A stretch of DNA of 10,937 nt from Jimgerdemannia flammicorona (lineage: Eukaryota; Mucoromycota; Endogonomycetes; Endogonales; Endogonaceae): NCBI GenBank assembly GCA_003990745.1, contig RBNI01006827.1:1-10937 (forward strand), read 5' to 3'. Shown piece by piece: positions 1 to 7,217 of this stretch (within the stretch, counting starts at the first letter, position 1; each line of letters starts with the position of its first letter). The notes under the pieces were generated by a model that did no database searches, had not been told where the DNA came from, and worked only from the letters and a program-made list of their open reading frames with translations. Made by a program: the position numbers and the translations under genes.

Positions 1-15
1 AAAAAAAAAAAAAAA

Positions 16-330
16 GACATGGAGGAAGAAGATAAAGAGAATACAGAAGCCTTCACTCAGTATATAAGAATAAAAGCAAGACAACTAAGCTCACAGATGA
101 GCAGTAGTATAATACGATCATCAATAACTATGCCTCTCAAGGAAGATATCTCCATAGTGCTAAAATATACTACTCTAAACACCTAAATGACCACTGGTAC
201 TATATTAGTGAAGTTAGAAAAATCTGTCAACAAAGGTACAAGCAAGAAGCAGCTGAAGTAAAAAGAAAGCTAAAGAAGATGACCAGCCCCCAGAGCTTCA
301 AGCTGATAGTGATGATGAAGAGGAATAAGA
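16..330 (+). pseudogene. Acidic/lysine-rich lead-in upstream of the dUTPase, probably gag or linker remnant
   Basis: After an A15 run, a short open frame from ATG 19 reads a charged segment beginning MEEEDKENTEAF and closes at TAA about 56 codons later. A second frame from about 127 (NYASQGRYLHSAK) continues to about 260 and then gives way to the dUTPase frame with an acidic DSDDEEE stretch before TAA 326. The frame switching suggests small indels in an old coding region. By position it should be the gag C-terminus or gag-pol linker, but I see no CCHC knuckle and cannot align it to the second element's gag by eye. Low confidence. Confidence 0.3.
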
Positions 331-397
331 ACTGAACATCACTCTCAAGGTCAAGAAGTTTTACCCTAAAGCTAAGATCTCAGAATACAAGACTGAA

Positions 398-757
398 GGA
401 GCCATAGAAATAGACCTTACCAGCATCCAAGATGCTATCCTTGAACCACAGACCACTACTCTACTTGATACTGAAATTGGAGTCAAGTTACTAGAGAACT
501 ATACCAGAATTATCAAGATCAGAAGTAGTCTGATCAAGAGCAAAATCTCAGTTAAAGGAGGAGTTATTGACCCTGATTATACTAGTGAGATCTTCCTTAT
601 AGTCAGAAATTACAACCTTACCACCTCATTCAAAGACAAGAAACATGACAGGATTGGCCAGATGCTGGTCTATAAAGTCAAAAAGTCTAAGATCACTGAA
701 GCTATTGAACTCATCAAGACTAAGAGAGGAGAATATAACTTTGGATCTACTGGAAGA
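398..757 (+). pseudogene. dUTPase (dUTP pyrophosphatase) domain of retrotransposon 1
   Basis: A trimeric-type dUTPase hydrolyses dUTP to dUMP and pyrophosphate, limiting uracil in newly made cDNA. About 120 residues carry recognisable motifs in order. Motif 1 is GAIEIDL (398). Motif 2 has decayed to IRSSL where PRSGL is expected. Motif 3 is GGVIDPDYTSE (557), with the Asp that positions the catalytic water at 569-571. Motif 4 is HDRIGQ (about 645-662), and motif 5 is RGEYNFGSTGR (725-757), the Gly-rich P-loop-like tail. The frame is open from 329 to 1063. The loss of the motif 2 Gly and Pro suggests the enzyme is inactive, in keeping with the dead element. It sits directly upstream of RT. The domain assignment is strong because four of five motifs keep both order and spacing. 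Confidence 0.88.
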
Positions 758-959
758 GGAGCCTATACTGCCACTAAGATTACTGAACTTGAGTATAAGA
801 AAGATAAGGACCAGAACAAGTACATATATATCATTGGAGAAAACTTTCTCCTAGAAGAACAACTTCTTAATATTCTGTATCAAAATAAAGGAATACTCAC
901 CACAGACTTCAGGGACATCCATAACCTAGAACCCAAGTACTATCATAAAGTTGATACTG

Positions 960-1790
960 GTGATACTAAGTCCATCTACCAGAAAGTCAGATCTATACCA
1001 CCTGCTTACAGAGAATGGCTGCAAGCAGAACTCAAGGAAATGGAAGAAGCTAGTATTATCAAGTAAGCTATCAGCTTCTGGACTTCACTCATTGTCCTTG
1101 CCCCAAAGAAAGGAAGCAAGTCTGGAGATTTTGTTCTGAAACTCTGTATTGATTATAGGAAGCTCAAAGCAATTACCAAGAAGGATAGGCAGCTCTTATC
1201 AAATATTCAAGAAATCCTTACCACTCTTAGAAGTGAAGCCAAATACTACACCACCTTAGATCTGTTCTCAGGCTTTCATCAGATTGGTCTCACTCAAGAT
1301 ACTAGTGAGAAATCAGCCTTCATCACATCTAATACCACCTATATCTATTTGCAAATACTATTTGGAATATACAATACTCCAGTAAGTTTTCAGCAAATGA
1401 TAAATAGAGTCTTCAGTAATAAAATTGAAAAATGGCTCTTTGTCTATATTGATGATATGATCATCTTTAGCAATACCATATAGAAATATGTCAACTACAT
1501 ATAGCTAGCTCTTAAGAAGCTCAAGGAGCATGGCCTCTACATCAAGCCCAATAAGTATAATTTTGTAGCTCAGAAAATTACCTACCTAGGACACATTATC
1601 AACCAGACTGGAATTCATATAGACCCTATGAATATTGAGGCTGTCACAGCCTACCCAAGACCCAGAACAACTACAGAAGTTCATGCCTTCCTTGGACTGA
1701 CCTTCTATTACAGAAGATTCATCAAAGGATACTCCAATATTACAGTACCTATCTATGAGTTACTGAAGAAAGAGATCAAATTTGAATAGA
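960..1790 (+). pseudogene. Ty3/Gypsy reverse transcriptase domain
   Basis: The RNA-dependent DNA polymerase starts after the pre-RT segment VDTGD..I.QKVRSIPPAYREW. It shows LCIDYRKLKAITKKD (about 1142), TLDLFSGFHQIGL (about 1257), the catalytic FVYIDDMIIF (1439-1468; two Asp at 1451 and 1454), and KYNFVAQKITYLGHII followed by the connection segment VHAFLGLTFYYRRFIKGYS (about 1679-1735). These are the standard RT motifs in standard order. Stops at 1064 (TAA), 1481 and 1502 (TAG) and 1787 (TAG) interrupt it. The 1787 TAG replaces a Trp that is nearly invariant in Gypsy connection regions, and 1502 lies where Gln is expected. The catalytic residues survive despite the stops, so decay is mainly by nonsense changes. 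Confidence 0.95.
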
Positions 1791-2160
1791 CCAAGAAATG
1801 TCAAGAAACCTTCAATAAACTCAAGACCAGGTTGATCTAAGCACCTATCCTCAGAAGATCAGATTGGAACCTAGAGTTTATTCTGTAGATAGATACAAGT
1901 ACTATAGAACTTTGAGCAGTACTAGCTCAGAAGAAAGATAGACCTTGAATACTTAGCAGTAGTCTGAGCAGTGGACAAGTTTCACTACTACCTAGTCAGA
2001 AAATACTTCACTATTCAAACAGACCATTCTGCTCTTATCTGACTATTCCACACTCTGAACCCCAAAGAAATATATATCAGATAGATCTACAGACTGTAAG
2101 AGTATGACTATACTATTAAACACTACTCAGGAAGAACCAATATACTTTCAAGGATACTTC
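1791..2160 (+). pseudogene. RNase H domain, internally deleted and frameshifted
   Basis: The domain follows RT and would degrade the RNA strand of the RNA-DNA hybrid. The start is seen as ETFNKLK, a TAA at 1838, APIL, then LEFIL, a TAG at 1886 and IDTS, where the first catalytic Asp lies. After VLAQKKDRP near 1945 the frame jumps (next frame start 1947) and reading resumes at YLAVV, a TGA at 1965 and AVDKFHYYLVRKYF. About 20-25 residues that normally lie between these blocks (the region containing the second acidic residue) are missing, so a small deletion with frameshift is inferred. The third acidic position is in QTDHSAL (Asp 2022-2024). SGRTNILSR near 2120 matches the end of the domain. 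Several stops follow (2040 TGA and later TAG/TAA). Confidence 0.85.
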
Positions 2161-2224
2161 AAAATACCCTCATCAAGACTTTTCAACATGAATAAGAAGC
2201 TATACTATGGATTAATTAGCTATC

Positions 2225-2608
2225 TTGGGCAGTAGAAGATGCCCAACTATCTTGAACTCTGGACTATCACTATTATCAACCAGACTTGGAAAAAAATTCA
2301 AACTAGACAACACTATACTCAGAAAAGAAGAAAAGCTCATCATATCTGAATACAAGAAGTATCAAATAATGAAGAAAGTATATAAACAAGAATACTTAAG
2401 AGAAACCAATATATATGATAAGGTAAGAAGAACCATATAGTAGCCTAAGATAGAAGAAGACTTGTGCCAATTTGTCAAAGGGTGTGATAACTGCCAAAAA
2501 CAGAAATAAGATCAGCAAGACCAGATATCCAGATCATCAAGAATCAAATCTATCCCCTTCTATCATATCACAATAGATATCATTGGACTACTACCAGTAG
2601 TGCTCTGA
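2225..2608 (+). pseudogene. Integrase N-terminal zinc-binding region and first strand of the core, truncated
   Basis: The zinc-binding region is recognisable from two adjacent stops, TAG TAG, just before PKIEEDL (about 2438-2455). The Gypsy family has two Trp at this place. Then comes FVKGCDNCQKQK (2471-2506), the paired Cys of the H2C2 finger; the two His are not clear. TAA 2507 follows. TIDIIGLLPV (2570-2599) is the start of the DDE core, with its first Asp at 2576-2578. After TGA 2606 nothing further of the core, chromodomain or 3' LTR is found, so the element is broken here. The open frame 2225-2440 overlaps this region, but its first half has no family match that I can see. Confidence 0.8.
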
Positions 2609-2620
2609 ATGAATGGAGTT

Positions 2621-2686
2621 GATCCAGATGAGATTTGATTCAGGTTTATCATATGATAAATTCAAATCAACTCAGATTGGTCTTGT
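2621..2686. repeat. Imperfect inverted repeat around a perfect 16-bp palindrome
   Basis: TTTATCATATGATAAA at 2645-2660 equals its own reverse complement. Outside it the left arm (GATCCAGATGAGATTTGATTC...) and the reverse complement of the right arm (GACCAATCTGAGTTGATTTG...) are similar over roughly 22-24 bases with small gaps. The whole could fold as a hairpin. It lies at the 3' break of the retrotransposon relic. It might be a foldback/MITE-like end or a replication-slippage product; the sequence alone does not decide. Confidence 0.6.
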
Positions 2687-2806
2687 GATCTGATCTGGAT
2701 TGATCCAGATTGATCCAGATTGATCCATCTGGATTGATCCATCCAGATGATCCATCTGGGATGATCTATCTGGATTGATCCATCTGGATTGATCTATCCA
2801 GATTGA
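2687..2806. repeat. TGATCCAGAT / ATCTGGATTGA short repeat array in both orientations
   Basis: The motif TGATCCAGAT is repeated in tandem (about 2700-2722), then alternates with its reverse complement (ATCTGGAT) and with TGATCCATC variants to about 2806. Because the unit and its complement are mixed, the array can pair with itself at many points. It contains no CpG. No coding frame is supported. Confidence 0.75.
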
Positions 2807-2809
2807 AAT

Positions 2810-2941
2810 CTTTGGTAACATCACTCTTTCTTTTATTCATTTCACTCTTGTTTTTTTTTTTCCTGCCGCACTTTGGTGACATCACCCTTTCCTTTGTTCC
2901 CTCTCTTTTCTTTGTTCTTTTTCTTTGTTCTTTCCTGCCAC
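2810..2941 (+). repeat. Tandem duplication of a pyrimidine-rich unit
   Basis: Two adjacent units start with CTTTGGTAACATCAC (2810) and CTTTGGTGACATCAC (2871). Each has a long C/T-rich body and ends in TCCTGCCGCA (2861-2870) or TCCTGCCACA (2932-2941). The units are about 61 and 71 bp, differing mainly in T-tract length. The pyrimidine tracts lie just upstream of the candidate gene and could act as a promoter CT tract, which is common in fungal promoters; that role is inference only. Confidence 0.65.
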
Positions 2942-3010
2942 ATCATGAGCAAACAAAACAGCAGCCCTTAATTTGTACATTGGTCCAGTCTACTTATTTT
3001 TCACCCTGCA

Positions 3011-5025
3011 ATGATCATCAAAAGAGGGAGTATTCGAGGTGGAAATGCACTCTCTGCTGACAATATTAGATTCTTTCTCATATGGGCAGCACACAAGCTA
3101 CTCATCGAGAGCCAAAGGGGTGACAGCAGTGGCAATGGTGATGGCAATAGCAATGGCAATGGTGGGGATGAGGGTAAATTCCGGTAACAACTTATGGCAG
3201 TCCTTCAGACCTCGGAATTCACAGACCTCACAGCTATATATATGGCAGCCTTTTTGAAGTAGCTGGTAGTAGATATAGGTCACTCTTTTCTGCTGCTACT
3301 TTTTACTTGTTTAAATTTCCCCAGCATGACCTAATTCACCTCATACTCTTCTTAGGGTCCACAGCTCTATGGTAAGATCTGCCGACTTTATTTGCAATAT
3401 CTGGTCAAGATGAAGAAAGGTTGGAGGATGTTGCAGGACATGCCTTTGGTGGCTGAGCTATTGAGTCAATACATCATATGGTGGAGGTCTCAAAAGGAAC
3501 AGAAGCAAGTCTTCATGAGCAATCTTGTATAACTTGTGCAACTCATTGGCATACAACTCATCAGCATGCAGCTCACTCACTCACTCACTCATGCTCTTTT
3601 TCTGAAATACCCATCTCCATGTTTTATTTAATTTCATTTTTTACATTGTCTCTCCCTAAAAAACACCCACACTTATATGCAATCTGCCTGCATGCAACCT
3701 ATCTGTATGCAACCCATCTGCATGCAACCTGTCCGCACACTTATCTCAGTCCCTCAGATCAGGGCTCAGTTCCATTGGAAAGGAGAGTTCAAAGTTACCC
3801 AAGTTCAACCACATCCAGCATCTGATCAAATAGAGAAATTTGAGGGCAAGATGTTCAGCATGAGCAGTACCAGCATCGTCATCAAGGCTTGGGGGTCTAT
3901 ATTCAAATCAGAGCCAATCATTCTTGACCAAGGGGTCCATTGGCCAGTAGGAGTAACCGATGATGAAGAGAACCATATCTTTATTAATAAATATAGAGAG
4001 GTGGTTGTGATGGTGGTAAGGAACCTCTACAGCAATGAGCTTTGCCACTACATCAACAAGATTTACAAGGATTGCATCAAATACCAGGTGGCAGGAAAGA
4101 GGGGGTGAAAAAAGCAAGGAGGGGGGGTTTGGACAGGAATTGAGTATACTGCAACACTGGCAAAGAGTGGGTTCTGGAGTTCCAAAATCCCCCACACTCA
4201 TCTTCCTTTTTTTTTTACTTCTCTCTAGATAAATCACACTCTTCACCGATATACTCTTTTTGATACAAATCTAGAGATATACAAGATTCTGTACCTCTAC
4301 CAGAACTTTAGAAGTGCTGTCGAAGAGCAAACTATGTGTGAGCACAATATGGCCTGTGTGGTAATAGCAGCTATGATTTGGGGTTCTTTGAGCAGATTGG
4401 TAGAGCATGTGATAGGCCAGCTTGGTGGTGATCTCAGCAAGGCTGTACGTATATTCTTGGTGCAATTTAGTGTACTATATGAGGTGAGGAGCTCCACTTT
4501 TTTGAGGTGCTACAGCCTGGGGAGTTTCTGTGGCCTGGGGGGTTTCTGCAGTCTGGGGTGTTTCTGCCCCCCTGTATGCAAAAAGGACTGACTGGTTGCC
4601 ATCTATTTTGGCAGGTTTCCAAGCCAGGGCTCCTGGGGCTGGACCAAGGGCAGACATCCACCAGCACAGCCTGGCAGTATGAGGTCCTAGGCCAAGGATT
4701 CACCCAACCATATACTCATATTATATCAGAATATGTCGGGTACAACCTTTCTCTACCCACATACACAGACAACAATATTACCCCAGTAATGTTTTATATT
4801 CCAGAAAGAAAGGGCCCAATCTGGGAGGATAGTGGCGGAGTCTGGTATGACCTCACCTACAGTTTCAGGGTCCCGTTTGTAGCCAACATGGCTGTCCTCT
4901 TCCAATTACATAACCACCATGACACCATTGCCTTCAAGGAGAGCTTAGACACAACAGCTGTCACACTCACAACAGATAATAAGCTCATCAAGGCCTGGGA
5001 CTGGCAGGTGGAGCAGTTTTTGTAA
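3011..5025 (+). CDS. Unrecognised multi-exon candidate gene (hypothetical protein)
   Basis: I do not recognise this protein. Four blocks join in phase 0 at GT..AG borders: 3356-3526 (57 codons), 3758-4087 (110), 4229-4483 (85) and 4615-5025 (136 plus TAA). Together they give 388 codons without a stop. Introns are about 231, 141 and 131 bp. The best borders are the TTTTTTTTTTACTTCTCTCTAG acceptor region before 4229 and GAG|GTGAGG to TTTTGGCAG|GTT. The donor at 3527 (GTATAA) and at 4088 (GTGGCA) are weaker, and the third block could also start at 3770. A possible first exon, ATG 3011 to 3183, reads MIIKRGSIRGGN..., ends in a Gly/Asn/Asp-rich run (DSSGNGDGNSNGNGG), and cannot be joined in phase to 3356, so the 5' end is unresolved. 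No signal peptide or known motif is visible. The blocks have ordinary CpG, unlike the flanking relic. It may be a lineage-specific gene or an unknown element's protein. Confidence 0.5.
3184..3355 (+). other. Unresolved 5' intron/exon region of the candidate gene
   Basis: GTAACA at 3184 and TTCTTAG ending at 3355 could bound an intron, but the phases (2 and 0) do not match. All three forward frames are open over much of this stretch: frame from 3178 to 3375, and the frame of the 3039-3257 open stretch. Possible explanations are an unrecognised small exon, an indel, or a start inside block 2. Nothing else is visible here. Confidence 0.3.
3572..3590. repeat. (ACTC)n microsatellite inside an inferred intron
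   Basis: About four and a half copies of the tetranucleotide ACTC/TCAC in a row. It lies in the inferred 3527-3757 intron. Confidence 0.8.
3677..3736. repeat. 15-bp minisatellite, 4 copies
   Basis: Four consecutive 15-bp units with consensus ATGCAACCTATCTGC start at 3677, 3692, 3707 and 3722. Each begins ATGCAA. In frame they read as a 5-residue MQPIC-like repeat, so they could extend block 3 upstream, but I place them in the intron because a phase-0 acceptor lies downstream at 3757. Confidence 0.85.
4515..4568. repeat. 18-bp minisatellite, 3 copies, inside an inferred intron
   Basis: Units start at 4515, 4533 and 4551: GCCTGGGGAGTTTCTGTG, GCCTGGGGGGTTTCTGCA and GTCTGGGGTGTTTCTGCC. The array falls in the inferred 4484-4614 intron. 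It keeps an open frame (a 6-residue PGGFLQ-like repeat), so an unspliced reading cannot be excluded. Confidence 0.85.
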
Positions 5026-5107
5026 GGGTTAGGCAATCTTTCACAAGGGATAAGCAGTCTTTCATAAGGGTTAGGTAGTCATTTTATACAGGTTGGATAG
5101 TCTTATG
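5024..5107. repeat. 21-bp imperfect tandem repeat, about 4 copies, starting at the stop codon of the candidate gene
   Basis: Copies start at 5024, 5045, 5066 and about 5088, of the form AAGGGTTAGGCAATCTTTCAC; the last copy is the most diverged. The first copy shares the TAA stop. The array makes up the start of the presumed 3' untranslated region. Confidence 0.7.
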
Positions 5108-5227
5108 TAGGGGGTTGGGCCAGGTGCCTCTTCTGTAGTACTAGCTTAGCCATTATATAGGGCCCTACCAGTCTCTTGGCCCATGGGATCTGAACCAGCA
5201 ATGGGGCCCGAATCTGTGATAGACTTT

Positions 5228-5287
5228 GACCACCAGAAATGCTCTCTGACTGCCAGAAGCACCCTCTGACTACCAGAAGCACTCTCC
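5228..5287. repeat. 20-bp tandem repeat, 3 copies
   Basis: Units at 5228, 5248 and 5268: GACCACCAGAAATGCTCTCT, GACTGCCAGAAGCACCCTCT and GACTACCAGAAGCACTCTCC. It abuts the larger minisatellite that follows. The 5108-5227 stretch before it shows nothing I can name. Confidence 0.85.
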
Positions 5288-5300
5288 ACCCTGGACTCCT

Positions 5301-5975
5301 TGGTGGCTTAGGGCTGCCCCTATGCTGCTAGCAGAGGGCCACAAATTTTGCACACTCCCTCCACCTGCCCTGCCTGTCCTAGATACTTATGACTTGGGGC
5401 TGCCCCTTACTGCTGATGGAGGGCTGCAAATTTTGTATGCTCCTTCACTGACCTTGTGCCCACCAACCCCGCTGACCCCATGCCCACTAACTCTGCCCAC
5501 TAACCCTACCCACTGACTCAGGCGCTGACAGCTTAGGGCTGCCCCTCACTGCTGGTGGAGGGTTGCAAATTTTGCATACTCCTGCCAGCTGCCCCACTCA
5601 TCCCAGACACTTGTGGCTTGGGGCTGCCCCTTGCTGCTGGTGGAGGGCTACAAATTTTGTGCGCTCTCTCCACTGACCCCATGCCCACCAACCCCACCTA
5701 CTGACCTAGGCACTGACAGCTTGGGGCTGTCCCTCGCTGCTGGTGGAGGGCTGCAAGTTTTACATACTCCCTCTGCCAACCCCCCTGACCAGGATACTTG
5801 TGGCTTGAGCTGCCCCTTGCTGCCGACAGAGGGCCACAAATTTTGCATGCTCCCTCCACTGACCTGCCCACCAACCTGGGCACTGACAGCTTGGAGCTGC
5901 CCCTTGCTGCTAGCAGAGGGCCACAAACATTGGGTGCTCCCTCCGCTGCCACCACCAACCCTGCCAACTGCTGCC
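5301..5975. repeat. GC-rich alternating two-unit minisatellite, seven units
   Basis: A core of the form GGGCTGCCCC...GGAGGGCTGCAAATTTTGCATGCTCCCTCC begins at 5311, 5397, 5536, 5621, 5724, 5807 and 5894. Two tails alternate strictly. One is short and leads through ACTTGTGGCTT; the other is C-rich (CCCATGCCCACCAACCCC) and leads through CACTGACAGCTT. The pair spacing is therefore about 170-225 bp. Within the core, GGAGGG pairs with CCCTCC and TGCAAA with TTTGCA, so each unit can fold into an imperfect hairpin of about 30 nt. Unit spacings (86, 139, 85, 103, 83, 87) are mostly not multiples of three, so the long open frames on both strands (for example 5613-6086) are a by-product of base composition and not a repeat protein. 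Confidence 0.85.
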
Positions 5976-6099
5976 CACTTGGGCCACAAACTCTGGGCCA
6001 AGTCCTCAGGGTTTTTTATCTTTTTATTATTTTTGAAAGGTATTAAATATTCCACAAGGCCAACCAACTTATCCATGAACCCCTAGGACCTGCCAAATT

Positions 6100-6300
6100 T
6101 TAGCAGCCCAAGCCCCACCAAGACTTTAGACACATACATACCCAGATTGTCTCAGCATTCAGTGCACACCTCTTTGGGGCAATGAGGTCCACCCTATCTG
6201 AGAACACCTGCTCGATGGGAGTGCTGGAGACAGGAATTGCCAGGTAGTCCCAAGTCATGCCACATAGGCTGGGAAAGTCCATTTGATACAGCTGTATGCC
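6100..6300 (-). other. hAT C-terminal dimerisation domain
   Basis: The open block reads DFPSLCGMTWDYLAIPVSST, then PIEQVFSDRVDLIAPKRCAL, and ends in ETIWVCMCLKSWWGLGC before a stop at 6100-6102. The pattern DYLAIP.SS...E.VFS....I.PKR..L..E.....MCLKSW is the conserved hAT dimerisation signature. This is the best preserved piece of the transposase and has no internal stop. It is separated from the upstream DELTIYLTSDHVILLEGVEV block by a probable intron holding a 12-bp repeat. Confidence 0.92.
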
Positions 6301-6307
6301 CTGGTGA

Positions 6308-6355
6308 GTAGAGCAGTGGGTAGAGTAGTGGGTAGAGCAGTGGTTAGATTAGTAG
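6308..6355. repeat. 12-bp minisatellite, 4 copies
   Basis: Units GTAGAGCAGTGG, GTAGAGTAGTGG, GTAGAGCAGTGG and a diverged TTAGATTAGTAG start at 6308, 6320, 6332 and 6344. It falls in the probable last intron of the hAT transposase. Confidence 0.85.
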
Positions 6356-7192
6356 GTTAAATTGGTCCAATGCCCACCTGACAACCCACCTTCCACTAGT
6401 TGAGCACCTCTACACCCTCCAGCAGGATCACATGGTCACTGGTGAGGTAAATGGTAAGTTCGTCTATTGACAGCAGCTCTTCCACTGATGGCTCTCTCTT
6501 CCTCTTTCTGCTGAAGTAAATATGGGACAAGAGGGATCTCTCAGCATATTCATCCAGACTTCAGCTGGAACCTTATAGCAGCATATAGTTTTTCCAGTAC
6601 ACTTCGATTACAGCCTGCTTGGTTCTCTCAATGAAGTGCTGCTCCCAGCCCTGATCTTTATGGTATTATAGCTTTAAGCATGGGTCCAGCACTGTTCGAA
6701 GGAGAGGAGAGAGTGAGTTTTTGCAGGGATTTCTCTGTTTTGGAAGAGGCAATGGCCACACACCAACATCAACATATCTGTACTGATTGAGTATATAGCA
6801 GTATCTGTTTGGGAGTAGTACTTTCTGAGCTTGCTAAGAGCAACCTCCATGGCATCTCTCTGATCTGGGCTCAACCATAAATTACTGTAACCCTTCAGTC
6901 TGTCCTTGAGCTTGTCCTCTAGTCAGTCAATCAGAAGGTTGTATACTGGTATTGCTGAACTTATTGTTGGAGTTGTTTGTTTGACTATATCTTTCGTACA
7001 ATCATTGAAACACTGGCAGTTATATGTGGTGAGGTATTGTATTGTGTGGAGGCAGACAAAATGAGTGTGGAGCCAGAGCAATCACCACTTACTTTCAAAA
7101 CTCTGACAACATTCCTAAGTATGTCCCACTCACTTTCACCTAAAGCCTTGGCCCATATTTCCTTGTCGGTAGCTACTGTTGAATCTATTGGC

Positions 7193-7217
7193 TTTTTTTG
7201 TTTTTTTTTTTTTTTTT
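7193..7217. repeat. Homopolymer T-rich tract (A17 on the minus strand)
   Basis: T7, one G, then T17. On the hAT coding strand it is a long A run between two conserved blocks (after IEDLF and before ...TDKEIWAKAL). It is either an insertion or an expanded run and contributes to the frame loss there. Confidence 0.8.

Larger units (their letters stand above)
1..2608 (+). mobile_element. Degenerate Ty3/Gypsy LTR retrotransposon with dUTPase, truncated at both ends
   Basis: This is an internal fragment of an LTR retrotransposon polyprotein, read mostly in one frame (codon starts at 329, 662, 1439, 1877 and 2483 agree). The domain order is dUTPase, reverse transcriptase, RNase H, then integrase zinc-binding region and start of the core; that order (RT-RH-IN) is the Ty3/Gypsy one. 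In-frame stops occur at 326, 1064, 1481, 1502, 1787, 1838, 1886 and 1913, with further stops and a frame change near 1945 and another between about 2290 and 2400. No LTR is present at either end. The 3' side stops at the first catalytic-core segment of integrase and passes into a TGATCCAGAT repeat. No aspartic protease motif (DTG/DSG) is visible between the dUTPase and RT. The element is dead. Its 2750-bp lack of CpG suggests great age or past methylation. The family call is firm; the host lineage is inferred. Confidence 0.9.

Noticed and set aside
1..15. A15 run as a poly(A) tail of a retroposed transcript
   Set aside because: It is at the window edge, and the sequence after it reads on as charged coding-like sequence of the element; no LINE/SINE or target duplication can be seen.
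4334..4591. 85-codon open frame as a separate gene
   Set aside because: It overlaps block 4229-4483 in the same frame and runs past the GTGAGG donor into the 18-bp repeat; better read as part of the spliced gene.
5024..5075. Interstitial telomere repeat (AAGGGTTAGG)
   Set aside because: Only isolated TTAGGG-like hexamers inside a 21-bp repeat; no head-to-tail TTAGGG array.
5301..5975. CRISPR-like array of repeats and variable spacers
   Set aside because: Unit and tail are both repeated, unit lengths vary widely, there are no cas genes, and the setting is eukaryotic.
5613..6086. Long open frames in the GC-rich minisatellite on both strands as a repeat protein
   Set aside because: Unit spacings are mostly not multiples of three, several frames are open at once, and no initiation or splice context supports translation.
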